Assembly (NCBI GenBank): GCA_037976565.1 | Contig: CP137671.1 | Span: 25,620,197-25,684,196 of the forward strand | Length of the DNA stretch: 64,000 nucleotides | Reading direction: 5' to 3' | Source of the DNA: Mesocentrotus franciscanus | Taxonomy: Eukaryota > Echinodermata > Echinoidea > Camarodonta > Strongylocentrotidae | Shown: positions 1 through 10,506 of the stretch, in pieces | Layout of the letters: the number at the start of each line of letters is the position of its first letter | Position numbering within the stretch: position 1 is the first letter of the stretch | Translations under genes and position numbers: made by a program | The notes under the pieces: generated by a model | Database searches by the model: none | Told to the model about the DNA's origin: nothing | The model's input: only the letters and a program-made list of their open reading frames with translations

Positions 1-739
1 GTGATTTTTTTTGGAATGTACAATGCTTCACCTTACAATAACTTATATGTAAGAGTGTAAAGCGTTTGTGCATATACACACCCGCATACAGTCGTATTGG
101 GGGCAATTCATGAAGTAATTATGTCTTTATCTACCCACTCTTTGTTCCCTGCGTCGGTTCTTTGTCCAGCAGCTTGGGTTTCCTCACGAAAATATTCGGT
201 GGGTTAATTATATTGGGTCTCATATGAATATTTTCAATTTTGGGTAGGCGTGACAGATAATATAGGCGACCCCTTACTTAGGAAATTGTTACCGATGTAT
301 TGAATAATGAGCAAAAACAACCACAAAACATAACTAAGAAACTATTGTAATTATAATGGAATACACATTTTTAAAATATTCTAGAATAAGAGTGATGATA
401 ATATACAAATAATACACATGCGTGAGGGCGTGACCGGTCGTGATAACCTTACAAGTTAGGAACAAATAAACTACTGGACACATTTCGGCTATGAGCCAAT
501 TATTTGATTTGGATCTATGGAACCCTTTTATAATGATCAATAAACTACCTATTTCTTCAATTATACATAGTGTTAACAAAAATGATGTTCCCACGGCCAT
601 GGATAAACACAGTGGTCATAAGCTCATTGAGATTTTATAGTGTTATAACAATCACAGGAAATTTTACGGAAAAGGGAAGATACCATCATATCTTAAATTA
701 ATAAATGGCAATGAGAAGAAAGTTTTAGCAAAAACTTAC

Positions 740-799
740 GACGTCGGTACTTGAGATAGGCTTATCGTTATTAGATAGGGCGGATTCAATAACGTCCTT
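740..799 (-). CDS. Micro-exon B'' (phase 0-0, 60 nt) of a duplicated micro-exon gene
   Basis: On the minus strand the sequence reads CATTCCTTACAG, then 60 bases, then the donor GTAAGTTTT. The exon is open in frame 0 and encodes KDVIESALSNN followed by DKPISSTDV, a polar, acidic peptide with no recognisable domain. A sister exon with the same splice sites lies at 11280-11354, 75 bases long and identical over the last nine codons. Both lengths are multiples of three, so either can be included without shifting the frame. It lies downstream of micro-exon A'' at 1433-1501 in the same repeat unit. Function unknown. The gene may be the tail of the Ig receptor described at 35812-36102 or an independent gene; no spliced transcript can be seen from DNA alone. 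Confidence 0.6.
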
Positions 800-1115
800 C
801 TGTAAGGAATGAAGTGGAAATTATTTGAGGCCATATTTTAAATAAGAAAACTATACAGCAAATAGTTCAAACAATTTCATTTAGGACTGCGACTTCCCAT
901 ACCAAGAAAAAAAACATTCAAGATGAAAATGGAAATATGAGGTTGAGTAAGAGATGGAATGAGGGTGGAACGTGAATGGAAGAAAGAAAAAAAAACATAG
1001 CAAGTAACATATGTCAATTGTATGTCTATCATAATTAATATAAAATGAGTTTACGGGTGAACTTTTCATGTAACTATCTGATAACAAATGTGTGCACACA
1101 GGTTAGTAAAATTGC

Positions 1116-1245
1116 CTCATCATCGTTAATATTAATATTATCATCATTATAATAATTATTTTTAGTAGTATTATAATCATCATTTTTATTATTATTATCA
1201 TCATTATCACTATCATCACTGATCATTATTATTGTTATTTTTGCT
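1116..1245. repeat. Degenerate ATTATCATC-type microsatellite
   Basis: A run rich in ATT, ATC and TTATTA triplets. Corresponding tracts occur at 9755-9850, 10130-10240 and 11670-11790 at the same place in each copy of the 1.5-kb micro-exon unit, so the microsatellite is part of the duplicated unit and has changed length separately in each copy. Confidence 0.8.
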
Positions 1246-1432
1246 TGACTGGAATGTTTGGTTTCCTCATTTATGAAGAGTAAATGATATTGCTATTATA
1301 GGTTATCACTACTATTGTGATTATACTGAGTACAAGGATAGAAGTGTTAATATTGAATCCTCGTATTTAAAACAGACGCACAATCTTTATTATTTTGAAG
1401 GCAGGGTTAATAATTGGAACAGATGTACTTAC

Positions 1433-1501
1433 ACAAGCTTTCAGTTCGTTCCGGGTTAAATCCTTCACTATTTCTTTCCAAGAATCCACAATTTGTTGTT
1501 T
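1433..1501 (-). CDS. Micro-exon A'' (phase 0-0, 69 nt) of a duplicated micro-exon gene
   Basis: Minus-strand reading gives the acceptor CATTCATTCAG, 69 open bases and the donor GTAAGTACATC. The peptide begins KQQIVDSWKEIV and ends RNELKAC. The first half superficially resembles a globin A helix, but the sister exons at 10435-10506 and 11976-12047 do not keep that pattern, so a globin is not supported. The introns on both sides are nearly identical to those of the sister copies while the exon itself differs at roughly a third of positions, a pattern expected for diversifying selection. The next exon downstream on this strand is B'' at 740-799. Product unknown. Confidence 0.6.
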
Positions 1502-1904
1502 CTGAATGAATGAAATTGGCAGCTCGTTTTGGTGATTATTTTCTTGAATGGACAATATTTCACTTCACAATAATTCATATGTAAGAGTGTAAATCGTTTT
1601 TTATATCCCCACCCGCATACAGTCGCATCGGGGGCAATTCGTGAAGTAATTCTGTTTTTATCTACCCACTCTTTGTTCCCTGTGTCGGTTCTTGGTACAG
1701 CAACTTGGGTTTCCTCAAGAAAATATAATCGGTGGGTAAATTATATTGGGTCTCATGTGAATATTTTCAATTTTGGGTATTCATGGCAGATAATATAGGC
1801 AACGCATCTAACATTGGATGGCCGTATAACACATCCATAGGGGCATCCAATGTTTTAAAGAATTTCCCAAAACTTTGTATTACATTTGTAAGTAAAGATA
1901 ATCG

Positions 1905-2070
1905 TTAAGGGGTCTGCTTTGACCCTTCAAGGATTTTCCAATGTCCGGGCATGACGATTCTGCAGCGAGAAGAGGATTTGAAGCTTCGTGAGGAGCTACG
2001 TAGGAAAAGGCTGAATGACCCAAACTGGACAATAAGGAGAAAGAAGTTTTTCCTAAAGACTCGGTGACCA
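1905..2070 (+). pseudogene. LINE ORF1 C-terminal fragment (degenerate)
   Basis: Plus-strand sequence encodes a basic tail like LREELRRKRLNDPNW with interruptions, here GACCTGAAGC-type codons broken by small indels and stops. The same block is present at 2260-2510, 7395-7640 and 12545-12790. A short basic region of this kind (LxEELxxKR...W.IR) closes ORF1 proteins of some CR1/L2-type LINEs; the assignment is by motif recognition only. It is not a host gene. Confidence 0.45.
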
Positions 2071-2171
2071 CCAGGAGGGGAGTTATTTCGTATACTAGAT
2101 GAAGAGATTTGCACCGCACCCTTGGGTTTCGTCAATAAAATATTCGATGGGTTAATTATAATGGGACTCAT

Positions 2172-2510
2172 GTGAATATTTTCAATTTTTGGGTATTTAT
2201 GGCAGATAATATAGGCGACGCATCTAACATTGGATGGCCGTATAAGACATCCAGAGGGGCATCCAAATATATCAACATTTTAAAGAATCACTATCCAGCC
2301 AATTTTAGCAATTTCCCAAAACTTTGTATTGCATTTGTAAGTCAAGTTAATCGTGAAGGGGTCTGTTTTGACCCTTCAAGGGTCTTCCAATGTCCGGGCA
2401 TGACTATTCTGCAGCGAGAAGAGGAGTTGAAGCTGCGTTAGGAGCTACGTAGGAAAAGGCTGAATGACCCAAACTGGACAATAAGGAGAAAAGGTTTTTC
2501 CTAAAGACTC
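2172..2510 (+). pseudogene. LINE ORF1 C-terminal fragment, longest open copy
   Basis: The open frame from 2172 to 2441 runs through HYPANFSNFPKLCIAF and GVCFDPSRVFQCPGM and ends at KLR followed by a TAG. In the sister copies the same codon is GAG and the frame continues as EELRRKRLNDPNW, so this stop is a single-base nonsense change. The block directly follows another copy at 1905-2070, forming a local tandem pair about 430 bases apart. Likely a decayed LINE ORF1 tail; no function inferred. Confidence 0.45.
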
Positions 2511-2865
2511 GGTTCCACCAGGAGGGGAGTTATTTAGTATAAGATGAAGAGATTTGGACCTCACCCTTGGGTTTCCTCAAGGAAATATTCGGTGGGTTAA
2601 TTATGTTAGGTCTCATGTGAATATTTTCAATTTTCGGGTAATCACGGCAGATTATATAGGCTTACTTAGGAAATTGTGACCGATGTATTAAATAATGAGC
2701 AGAAACAACCACAAAACATGACAAAGAAAAATTATTGTAATTAAAATGGAATACGAACTTTATAAATTACAATTAATAGATATGCGTGAGAGCGTGACCG
2801 GTCGTGATAAACGTATGTGTTGGGAAATATAAATTACTGGTGACATGTCCGCTCCAATCAAATTA

Positions 2866-2896
2866 TTTTCAATTCAATTCAATTCAATTCAATTCA
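2866..2896 (-). repeat. (TTGAA)n tail of a CR1-like LINE
   Basis: Six near-perfect AATTC units on the plus strand, that is (TTGAA)n on the minus strand. Some CR1/L2-type LINEs end in such short tandem units instead of poly(A). The equivalent tract in duplication copy B is at 13168-13193 and is degraded to TTAAT-like units. I infer that it is the 3' end of the LINE whose RT remnant lies at 4990-5943, with 2966-4815 inserted between. Confidence 0.6.
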
Positions 2897-2965
2897 AAAA
2901 TGGTAAATGTAATTTTACACGAAAATCAATAGAAGCTGGATTATTTGTGTTTACATGTTGCCATG

Positions 2966-4815
2966 GTGTAGGCATCTGCCTGTCTCGAAAGACAATAGAA
3001 AATTGCGCTAGTTACATGTACATGTATACTATAGTTAATTTCTTGGTGTGCAGCTCCTGCTGTGACTAAACAGTCCAATCCTAGAGAGGCAGGTTCTTTT
3101 GCAGTTGCTGCAGACAAATGTCAGTTGTGGCTGTGCTGTTGAAGCCGAAGGTCTTTCCTTTCTTTGTTGTCTTTTCTCCTCCCACTGTTCTACTCTCCTC
3201 TGATCACTCCTCTGTAAACCTGTCTTCACAACGCGTCTCTATTTGGGGCGGTCTGAAGCATAGGCTTCCCAGTTTGTAGAGTTGATTTCACTGGTCTTCA
3301 TATCCCTCTTGCACACATCCTTGAAGGTCTTCCAGCAGCCCTGGTCCCGGTCGCTAACTCTCCGTACATAATGCCTTTTGGAATGCGTCCATCTTCCATT
3401 CGACTGACATGACCAAGCCATCTCAGTCGTCGTTGTGTTAGAAGAGTGTAGATGGTCATCATCCCTCCTTTCTTGAGGACATCCTTGTTTGGAACGTGGT
3501 CCTGCCATTTGATGCCTAGGATTCGCCTCAAGCAACGGAGGTGGAAAACATTCAAACGGCGTTCCTGACGTGCATATAGGGTCCACGACTCACTGCCATA
3601 CAGGAGAGTACTGAGCACACAGGCCTGGTAGATCTTCATTTTTGTGTTGATGGTTAGTAAAGTGTTCTTCCAGGCCCGCTTTGAGAGTCTAGCCATCATG
3701 GTTGCTGCCTTGCCAATGCGTAAGTTGAGCTCGGGATCGAGGGAGAGGCTGCTGGATATCATGGAGCCGAGGTAGGTGAAGTTTTCAACAACTTGGAGGG
3801 TGTAGTTTCCAATGGAGATATCGGGAACGCTGCCCACATCCTGGCCCATGATGTTTGTTTTCTTGAGACTGATGGTCAGGCCAAAGTCTTCACATGCTTT
3901 TGAAAAACAGTTAATCAGCCTTTGGAGAGCTTTCTCAGACTGGGATGCCAAAGCAGCATCATCTGCAAATAGCATCTCTCTAATCAGGATGCTCCTCACT
4001 TTCGTCTTTGCCCGAAGTCGTGCAAGATTGAACAGCTTTCCGTCGCTTCTTGTGTTTAGGTATACGCCGTCTTGAGATGATCTGAAAGCGTGTGAAAGCA
4101 GCACAGAGAAGAAGATTCCGAAGAGCGTGGGAGCAAGCACACATCCCTGCTTCACTCCGTTCTTGATTGGGAAGGGGGCAGATGTAGAGCCGCCATACTG
4201 GATGGTGCCCTGCATATCGTCATGGAAGGATACAATCAACCTTAGCAGTGTAGATGGACATCCTATCTTCTGTAGCATATTGAAGATGATTTTTCTGCTG
4301 ACTAGGTCAAATGCCTTGGTAAGATCAATGAAGGCAATGTACAGTGGCTGTCTCTGCTCCCGGCTTTTCTCCTGCAGTTGTCGAATGGAGGATATCATAT
4401 CGATTGTTGATCTTCCAGCCCGAAATCCACACTGTGATTCTGGGTACACACGGGGTGCAAGCATTTGCAGTCTACTCAGGATCAAACGGGCGAACGTCTT
4501 CCCAACTGTGCTTAGGAGGGAGATTCCACGATAGTTGTTGCACTCACTGCGGTCCCCTTCGTTCTTGTAAAAGGTAATCACGCATATCATGTGGAATTGT
4601 TCCCTCTTTCCAGCATTGGTAGAGATGCTCATAATGATGGCGGAGAGGATTCGTGTCCTTTCCGGCTTTGATTATGTCAGAGGGTATGCCATCTTTTCCT
4701 GGGGCCTTCCCCGAGGTTAGGGAGTTCACAGCCTTTTTGAGCTCTTCTAAGGAGGGTACACTATCAAGATCTTCCATGACAGGTAAGCTTTCAATACTAC
4801 TGACTACAAATATAC
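2966..4815 (-). mobile_element. 5'-truncated LINE (RTE/Nimb-like) inserted in duplication copy A
   Basis: The element is absent from the paralogous position 13262, where TTTACATGTTGACATG runs straight into ATAAGGTAATAAATA. In copy A the same flanks are separated by about 1.85 kb. The 3' UTR lies at about 2966-3034 and the coding part at 3035-4790. The 5' end falls inside the linker before the RT, so the endonuclease is missing, as expected for an incomplete reverse-transcription insertion. No convincing target-site duplication is visible. Confidence 0.85.
3035..4795 (-). pseudogene. LINE reverse transcriptase with C-terminal zinc knuckle, frameshifted
   Basis: Reading on the minus strand from 4795: a pre-RT linker with SGKAPGKDGIPSDI, then the RT fingers (ECNNYRGISLLS, CGFRAGRSTIDMI), palm motif A (YIAFIDLTKAFD), the NGVKQGCVLAPTLFGI block, the catalytic box LFADDAAL, the KTNIMGQDV and YLGSMISSS blocks, then RRLRWLGHVSRMEDGRIP, and finally CSNCKRTCLSRIGLFSHSR, a C2H2-like zinc motif ending at the stop near 3035. 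Two frame breaks are clear, one near 4650 and one near 3340. The FADD catalytic residues are intact, but the frame breaks and the missing endonuclease make it dead. The clade (RTE, I or Nimb) cannot be settled by eye. Confidence 0.85.
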
Positions 4816-4989
4816 TGATAGGGTAATAAATACATATCAAAATCGCATTTTTAAATATTGACACGTTAAAAAGATTGTCGGAAATACATTTAAAAATACA
4901 TAACAAATTAAAAATGGCAGGAGTGAGGACTGAGGAGTAGACCAGTACTGTGTTTAACATTTAACATGTAGTTTAAAAAGCATTCAATT

Positions 4990-5943
4990 ATGGTTGATTA
5001 GATTAATCAAATATGGTAAAGGGCTGTTTTTGAAGCGTTTGGTTTTGCGTTGGAAAGTTATGATATGAAAAAACCTGACATAATGCCGGCTGACTTACTA
5101 AAGATTTTGCAAATTTTCTACACAGTACCAGTCTTCTTTCCTCAAGTGAACTTAAATTGCATACTTGACATGCAAATGAATATGACATAAAATTAGAACC
5201 TAAAATAATTTTGCAAACTCTCCGTTGGATTCGTTCGAAATGAAATTTCTTAAATTTCCTCAACATATACATTCTTCTATTACATCTTTTTATTAGCTCA
5301 TCAATATATATATTCCGCTTCAGATCAGACAGGATGATCACTCCAAGATTTTTAGCACTTTGCCTATTACACAACTCGGTGTCGCTAATAAAGAGAACTT
5401 CTGGGTCTGGTGGATTTGTCATGAAACTAACTTGGAGAGTAAAACACTTTGAATGATTTAGCGACATATTATTCACAATAGACGAAGATTGCATAGAATT
5501 AAGAACTGGTTGTAATTGCGAGAATCTGTTGGTTTCCGACATTGTACTAACGAGAGGTCGTCGACATATTTAAAATACGATATAGGAAGTTGCTCACATT
5601 AATCGTTAACCATAATTTAAAAAAAGGATTGCCGGCTCAAGACGTGTGCATTGGGGAACACCGGCATGATTAATTTCAACATTTGATAAAACATCATTTT
5701 ATTTTGTATTTTGTTTACGAGATTCCAAAAAAAAAAACTGGCAATCCAATCTATTATCCAAGGTCTTATATCCATATGAATAATTTTTCTAATCAGAATA
5801 TTATGATCTAAGCGATCAAAAGCCTTTTCTAATATCTGTACAAATAACTGTGGACATAGATTTACTGTTTTCAGCATTTTTATATAGACTATGGAAAAGA
5901 CCAACAATATAATACTTAGTAGACAGACCAGGTATGTTGCCAA
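4990..5943 (-). pseudogene. CR1-like LINE reverse transcriptase remnant, copy A
   Basis: Two open stretches on the minus strand. 5617-5943 carries KAFDRLDHNILIRKI and RPWIIDWIASFF, the RT motif A region of CR1/jockey-type LINEs. 5003-5542 carries LNHSKCFTLQVSF, AKNLGVIILSDL and LIKRCNRRMYMLRKFKKF, the thumb and connection region. The catalytic YADD box lies in the broken part between them and is not preserved. The same remnant is at 13400-14470 in duplication copy B, with different lesions in each, so decay continued after duplication. Confidence 0.8.
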
Positions 5944-5944
5944 A

Positions 5945-6158
5945 TTGATTCAATTCAATTCAATTCAATTCAATTAAATGTATTTATTTGTCCCATGTCA
6001 TTCAAACATGAATATTTTTTTTGCCCACATGTAAACAAATAAAGGTTTAGACATAGTTTACAAAGAACAGAAATATAATACAAAACATAGATACATTCTG
6101 GTGATGGCAACAATGAAATAGCCATGCGTAATAATGATTCACATTCATCTGGTTAAGG
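5945..6158 (-). mobile_element. (TTGAA)n-tailed LINE or SINE 3' end, copy A
   Basis: A tract of AATTC units followed by TGTATTTATTTGTCC and about 200 bases of non-coding sequence, matching 14465-14690. On the minus strand this is a retroelement 3' UTR ending in (TTGAA)n, inserted into the RT of the CR1-like LINE next to the codons for NQFGNRPGLST. Only the 3' end is present in copy A; in copy B matching sequence of unknown extent may run on beyond 14690. Confidence 0.55.
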
Positions 6159-6169
6159 CTCGACATTCA

Positions 6170-7000
6170 AGATGGCAGCCAGCTCGCTTTGACCAGCAGC
6201 AACGTGGCACTATCTGCAACTTCTATCGAGCAAACATTATTCAAGACTAATAGTGATATGAAGAAAAGAGGGGGCCCAAGAATATGGTCAAATAAAGAGA
6301 AGTTGCACCTCAGCAAGATTCAGCTTGAAGTTGAGGTATGGTGTTGACAAGTTTGTAACCTCGATTTTTGGAGTGATGATGACCAGCTCATGTATTATGA
6401 GAGTTGTGATGGTACCACATGTATTGAATGTTTGGGTATGGATACCAAATGTACGAGGCACTTAAAAGCAGAGTAGATGTCCATTCGCATTGTAAGTACA
6501 GCATGGGACAGACAAGACATGTCTGCCATCAAACCAGACCAAGGGGACCAAAGGAGATCAAGGGGAAATGTATGGCTTATGGCTATGCTTAAAACAAAGG
6601 CTTGATGTCATGCAGAGAAATTTAGATCACAGAAACTGGTTGAAGGAGTTGATGCAAACATACAGTCAAACTATCTGATAGGATTGAGTTGATGCATAGG
6701 GAACCTATACGGACTTCGAAAAAAAAAAAAAAAAATGTCCTATAGCTAAACAAGGGATTACCAGAATGCAGATATCTATCACAGACGATGAAAAGCACCA
6801 AGACAGAGGTACATACCAAGATGCAACAGTAGACATGTCTAATGAAGAAATTTGTGACCAGATATTCAACAGTATCCAAACTTTTTTCATAGATTAGGTA
6901 AGAAAAAGCTAGATGGTAATTAAGCCACGTCAAATCAAGGTTGTTCTACAGGATAAAGAGGAAAAGAAGCTTTTGTTGAGAGCTAGGTGGTCTTAAAGGT
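6170..7000 (+). pseudogene. Possible LINE ORF1 fragment with a Cys-rich segment
   Basis: No long open frame. On the plus strand around 6350-6480 the translation contains FWSDDDQLMYYESCDG and TTCIECLGMD, and around 6945-6985 EEKKLLLRARW. The Cys pattern and the basic stretch recall CR1-type ORF1 proteins, which can carry a PHD-like finger, and a CR1-like 3' end follows on the same strand at 7636-8110. The assignment is weak. A short A-run interrupts at 6721. Confidence 0.3.
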
Positions 7001-7394
7001 AATACCAGTTTTGGTATGGGGTCATGAATTTGGTTCAAATGAACATATTGGAAGCACATGCGGTCCTACAACATTCAGTGATCCTTTTCGCGGCTGAAAT
7101 CGAGTCTAAAGTGATAAAATTGTAAATAATAAACTCTTTATGTTGTATAGCTCCCTCTCAAGATCAAGATATTAATTTAGCTTTAAAACAATGTTTCCTG
7201 ACTAAACTCGACCGATTGGCTATTTCCGTTTGGAAATTATACATCACAACTGCATATTCTGAGATTGTCATGGTCGCAGAGCCAATGGATGGCCGTTTAG
7301 GCGCTATTTGAAATGTTTGATATTCAATTTTTCTCGAAAGCAGAAGTGTTTTAGGGGCTACATTTTCTAGTGCTTATAACACATCCACAGGGGC

Positions 7395-7640
7395 ATCCAA
7401 ATATATAACAATTTGAAAGAATCACTATCCAGCCAATTTTCAAAATTTCCAGAAACTTTGTATGTCACGTTAATCATGAAGGGTCTGTTTTGGCCCTTCA
7501 AGGGACCTCCAATGTCCGGGATTCTGCAAGAGGATTTCAAGTTGCGTGAGGAGCTACGTAGGAAAAGGCTGAATGACCCAAACTGGACAATAAGGGGAAA
7601 AGGTTTAATAAGGGGAAAATTCAGCGGCGAGATTAGTGAC
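7395..7640 (+). pseudogene. LINE ORF1 C-terminal fragment, third copy
   Basis: The open frame 7413-7658 holds GILQEDFKLREELRRKR and LNDPNWTIRGKG. Upstream, 7270-7395 repeats the GGATGGCCGT...GGGGCTACATTTTCTAG block also found at 12430-12540. It is fused to a CR1-like RT 3' end that starts immediately downstream. Confidence 0.45.
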
Positions 7641-8110
7641 CCGAACTCAAAAATATGAACCAATCACTCCTGTGCTACGAAATCTACATTGGCTTCCTGT
7701 CCACTCCCGTATTTTGTTGAAACTATTAGTTTTTGCATACGAATGCTTTCATGACATTGCCCCTTCCTATTTAAAAGAACTATTATCATTGTATCTTCCT
7801 ACTCGTACTTTAAGATCATGCTCGAAAGCATTATCATTGTCCCTCCCACCTCAACTTAAACGTACGGTGAGCATTCTGTTACCCACGCCTCCTCAGTTTT
7901 ATGGAATGCACTTCCAGATTCCATGAGAAATCACAATGATTTAAACATGTTTAAGATTTCTCTTAAAAGGTTTTTATTCAATGTTTAAAGTGTACACCCA
8001 TGAACTCAGTGTCCAACACTACATGTACTTCTTTGCTTCTAAGTGTATTTTCCAATTTGTATAACTTTTTCTTGTAATTCTTTCCTTTCTATTTAAAGCC
8101 CCAGATTACA
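7636..8110 (+). pseudogene. CR1/L2-like LINE, C-terminal RT region and 3' UTR
   Basis: The translation reads PVLRNLHWLPVHSRILLK, FAYECFHDIAPSYLKEL and TRTLRSCSKALSLS, the conserved region after the thumb in CR1/L2 RTs (LHWLPVxxRIxxK, APxYLxEL). After a frameshift near 7870 another frame continues LWNALPDSMRNHN and FKISLKRFLFNV, then a stop at about 7987. The 3' UTR follows. Only the last ~120 codons remain, so it is a strongly 5'-truncated insertion. Confidence 0.85.
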
Positions 8111-8845
8111 ACTGTATAAAATAAAATCCTGGCTACGCGCTTGCTGGGTCGGACAAACCTTGAGCATGTTCGACCTGGCAACGGTAGACTGATGTACGCG
8201 AAATGGGCCTTGGCGGGGAGACCCGGGGATCTGGCGCGCGCGGGTAAGTTCGCGCGTCTTTGGTCTCTCTGGGAGCAGACATGTGCAGGATTTGATGCAC
8301 GCTGATGATGTTCTAGTGCCTAATTTCTACTTGGATTCTCGCTCAACAAGCCTAGCTTTTCTGAGATTCCCTTTTCCCCCCTCTCAGTTAAATCAAGCAA
8401 TATAAAATTTGTTGTCTTATTCTCAAACTTAAATGTACTCTGTAAACTTATTTTATTACGTACATACTTATCAGTATTTCGTTACTTGTATAATTCATTT
8501 GTTCTATCATATATTGTAATACTGTATGGTTTATATATGTAATTTTAATTTGTGGATATTTGAGTGGAAAAAAAAAATCAAATCAACAACAAAAACTCCA
8601 GCACCAAAAAACCTTTATCACCCACACGAGGTGTTAAGAGGGCATTCCAAAAAACTACATCAAATACACAGTTGCTGGCCACTCTCATTCCAACAGAGTG
8701 GTCCAACCATGAAAAAATTAACCGGAGAAAGTAGTATCCACTTTCAAGAGCCAATTTAGAGCCCTTCCCTTTGGAATAGAGGGCTAATCTACCAAGTATG
8801 CATGTATACCAAGTAAGTATTGTTTGAGATTTATTAGATTTGTGG
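8111..8845. other. Non-coding stretch, no gene recognised
   Basis: Contains a GC-rich patch at 8190-8260 (GGCGCGCGCGGG) that may belong to the preceding LINE tail, then AT-rich sequence. No plausible exon or RNA gene was seen. Confidence 0.5.
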
Positions 8846-8849
8846 GGAT

Positions 8850-9036
8850 CTGTTTCATTATTATTGTTGTTATTATTATCATTAGTAGTAGTAGTAGTAG
8901 AAGTAGTAGTAGAAGTAGTAGTAGTAGTAGCAGCAGCAGTACTAGTAGTAATAGCAGTAGTAGTAGTAGTAGTAGTAGTATCGTCATGACGATAATCATT
9001 GTTACTGTTAATTTATTATCACTATTATTGTTATTA

Positions 9037-9098
<62 letters not shown>

Positions 9099-9195
9099 TT
9101 TATTATTGTTTGGTTCTTTTTTATTCCTACTCTTTTTCTTATTTTTCTTAGCATTACTACTACTAGAAGTACTAGTCGCAGTAGTAGTGTAGACA
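8850..9195. repeat. TAG/AGC and TTA triplet microsatellite
   Basis: A 340-base compound repeat: (TAG)n with AGC variants at 8885-8985, then (TTA)n at 9020-9105, then mixed triplets. It translates to long Ser, Leu, Ile or Asn runs in all frames, so the open frames here are not genes. It ends about 40 bases before micro-exon C. Confidence 0.95.
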
Positions 9196-9237
9196 GAAAG
9201 ACATTTAGGAAAGGGAAAAACAAAAATACATACGTAC

Positions 9238-9309
9238 CTCACATTCTTTCTCCATTAGTTCCATCAGCCGGTTGGCTATTCTTTTGTCGGACACTGCTTT
9301 TTCCGCTAG
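9238..9309 (-). CDS. Micro-exon C (phase 0-0, 72 nt)
   Basis: On the minus strand the exon follows CTATTTTAG-type acceptor sequence (CCTAAAATAG) and ends at the donor GTACGTATG. The 24 codons read LAEKAVSDKRIAN then RLMELMEKECE, a charged, helix-prone peptide that could extend a coiled coil. No sister copy was found in the window. Strand, size class and phase match the micro-exons of the 1.5-kb units on either side, so I place it in the same transcription unit. The evidence is splice sites, an open frame and amino-acid composition only. Confidence 0.5.
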
Positions 9310-9574
9310 CTATTTTAGGATTGGAGACAATTAGAGGCAAATGCTTGAAATCACCTTCATTTGATTTGACAGATTAGTTGTTAATACATATTGAAATTAG
9401 GCATTAAATCTATATCTATCGATGGGTCAGATTTCACCCTTGTCGAATAAGAACAAAAAGCGAATATATTCATGTTTGTTCATTAAACTGTACCAAATAT
9501 TGAGTGAAATTTACCAAATGTACTACAAAAACCAATGCACATTCTTTACTGAAATGTAAGTTTACCCTAAATTG

Positions 9575-9745
9575 TTAAGGGTTTGAATCCTAGCCCGACA
9601 CTAATGCCCTTTGGCAAGACATTAATCCACATTTGCCACTCTCCATCCAGGTGTAAACGAGTACTGAACAATTCCTGGTTTAATAATAACTCTACAACCC
9701 CTAGAAAAATATCATTGTTCTATTGATGGTGATGAGGTTTCTCTT
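9575..9745 (+). mobile_element. tRNA-derived SINE, partial
   Basis: Contains a pol III B-box GGTTTGAATCC near 9580 followed by CACTAATGCCC...GGCAAGACATTAATC and CATTTGCCACTCTCC, the same order as in the fuller SINE at 28676-29035. The tail GTTATTATCATTGTTATTA merges into the microsatellite of the 1.5-kb unit. The A-box half is not recognisable. Confidence 0.7.
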
Positions 9746-10434
9746 TGGGAAACAAAGTTATTATCATTGTTATTATGACTATTATTATTATAATCATTAT
9801 TATTATCATCATCATCATTTTTATTACGATTGCAATCATTATTTCTGTTAGTATTGCTTGACTGGAATGTTTACTTTCCTCATTAAAAAAATTGAGGAAA
9901 CCACAGTGCTATTATAGGTTATCACTACTGTTGTGGTATACTGAGTACACGTATAGGAGTGTCAATAATATGAATCCGTGTATATAAAATGAAAAAATCA
10001 CAACATAAAAAACAACGTATGACAATTGTATGTCTATCATAATTAATATAAAGTGAGTTTACGGGTGAACTTTTCATGTAACTATCTGATAAGCAAATGT
10101 GTGCACACAGGCTAGTAAAATAAATTGCCTCATCATCATTAATATTAATATTATCAGTATTATTATTGTTATTATTATTATTATCGCTAGTATAATTAGT
10201 ATTATCATCATCATCATCATCATTATTATTATTGTTATTGCTTGACTGAAATGCTTAGTTTCCTCATTTTTGAAGAGTAAATCACAGTGCTATTATAGGT
10301 TATCAGTACTGTTGTGGTTATACTGAGTACAAGTATAGAAGGGTTAATACTGAATCCTTGTATATAAAAGAGGTGCACAATTGCCACATTGTTATTATTT
10401 TGAAGGTATGGGTAATTGGAACAGATGTACTTAC

Positions 10435-10506
10435 ATGTTTTGACAGATTTTGCCCGAGAATAGGTATTTTTTTTTTTTGCGAAGATACGTTATAAGGTTG
10501 TGGTTT
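10435..10506 (-). CDS. Micro-exon A' (phase 0-0, 72 nt)
   Basis: Minus-strand acceptor CATTCTTTCAG, 72 open bases, donor GTAAGTACATC. The peptide begins KPQPYNVSSQKKK and continues IPILGQNLSKH. A run of twelve A bases encodes the Lys stretch and keeps the frame. It is homologous in position and splice sites to 1433-1501 and 11976-12047 but shares few residues with them. No B-type exon follows it before 9755, so this unit appears to have lost one. Confidence 0.55.

Larger units (their letters stand above)
1..6158. repeat. Segmental duplication, copy A (continues left of the window)
   Basis: Bases 1 to about 6158 align in the same orientation with about 10535 to 14682. Shared landmarks in order are the GTGATTTTTT start, the ACTTAGGAAATTG block, the micro-exon units, the LINE ORF1-tail blocks, the (AATTC)n tract and the CR1-like RT remnant; both copies stop matching just after CATTCATCTGGTTA. 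Copy A is longer mainly because a LINE occupies 2966-4815 and because the ORF1-tail block occurs twice here (1905-2070 and 2260-2510). The match was made by eye, so the percentage identity is not measured. Confidence 0.85.

Noticed and set aside
334..600. Conserved 60-codon open frame also present at 10915-11100
   Set aside because: It is shared only because the region is duplicated. Its composition is intron-like, and no convincing acceptor and donor pair in one frame was found.
1367..1555. Globin A-helix-like peptide (QQIVDSWKEIV)
   Set aside because: The resemblance is limited to about ten residues; the sister exons at the same position do not share it, and no heme-pocket exons follow.
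8784..9242. Long open frames encoding poly-Asn, poly-Ser or poly-Leu
   Set aside because: Pure triplet microsatellite, open in several frames and on both strands.
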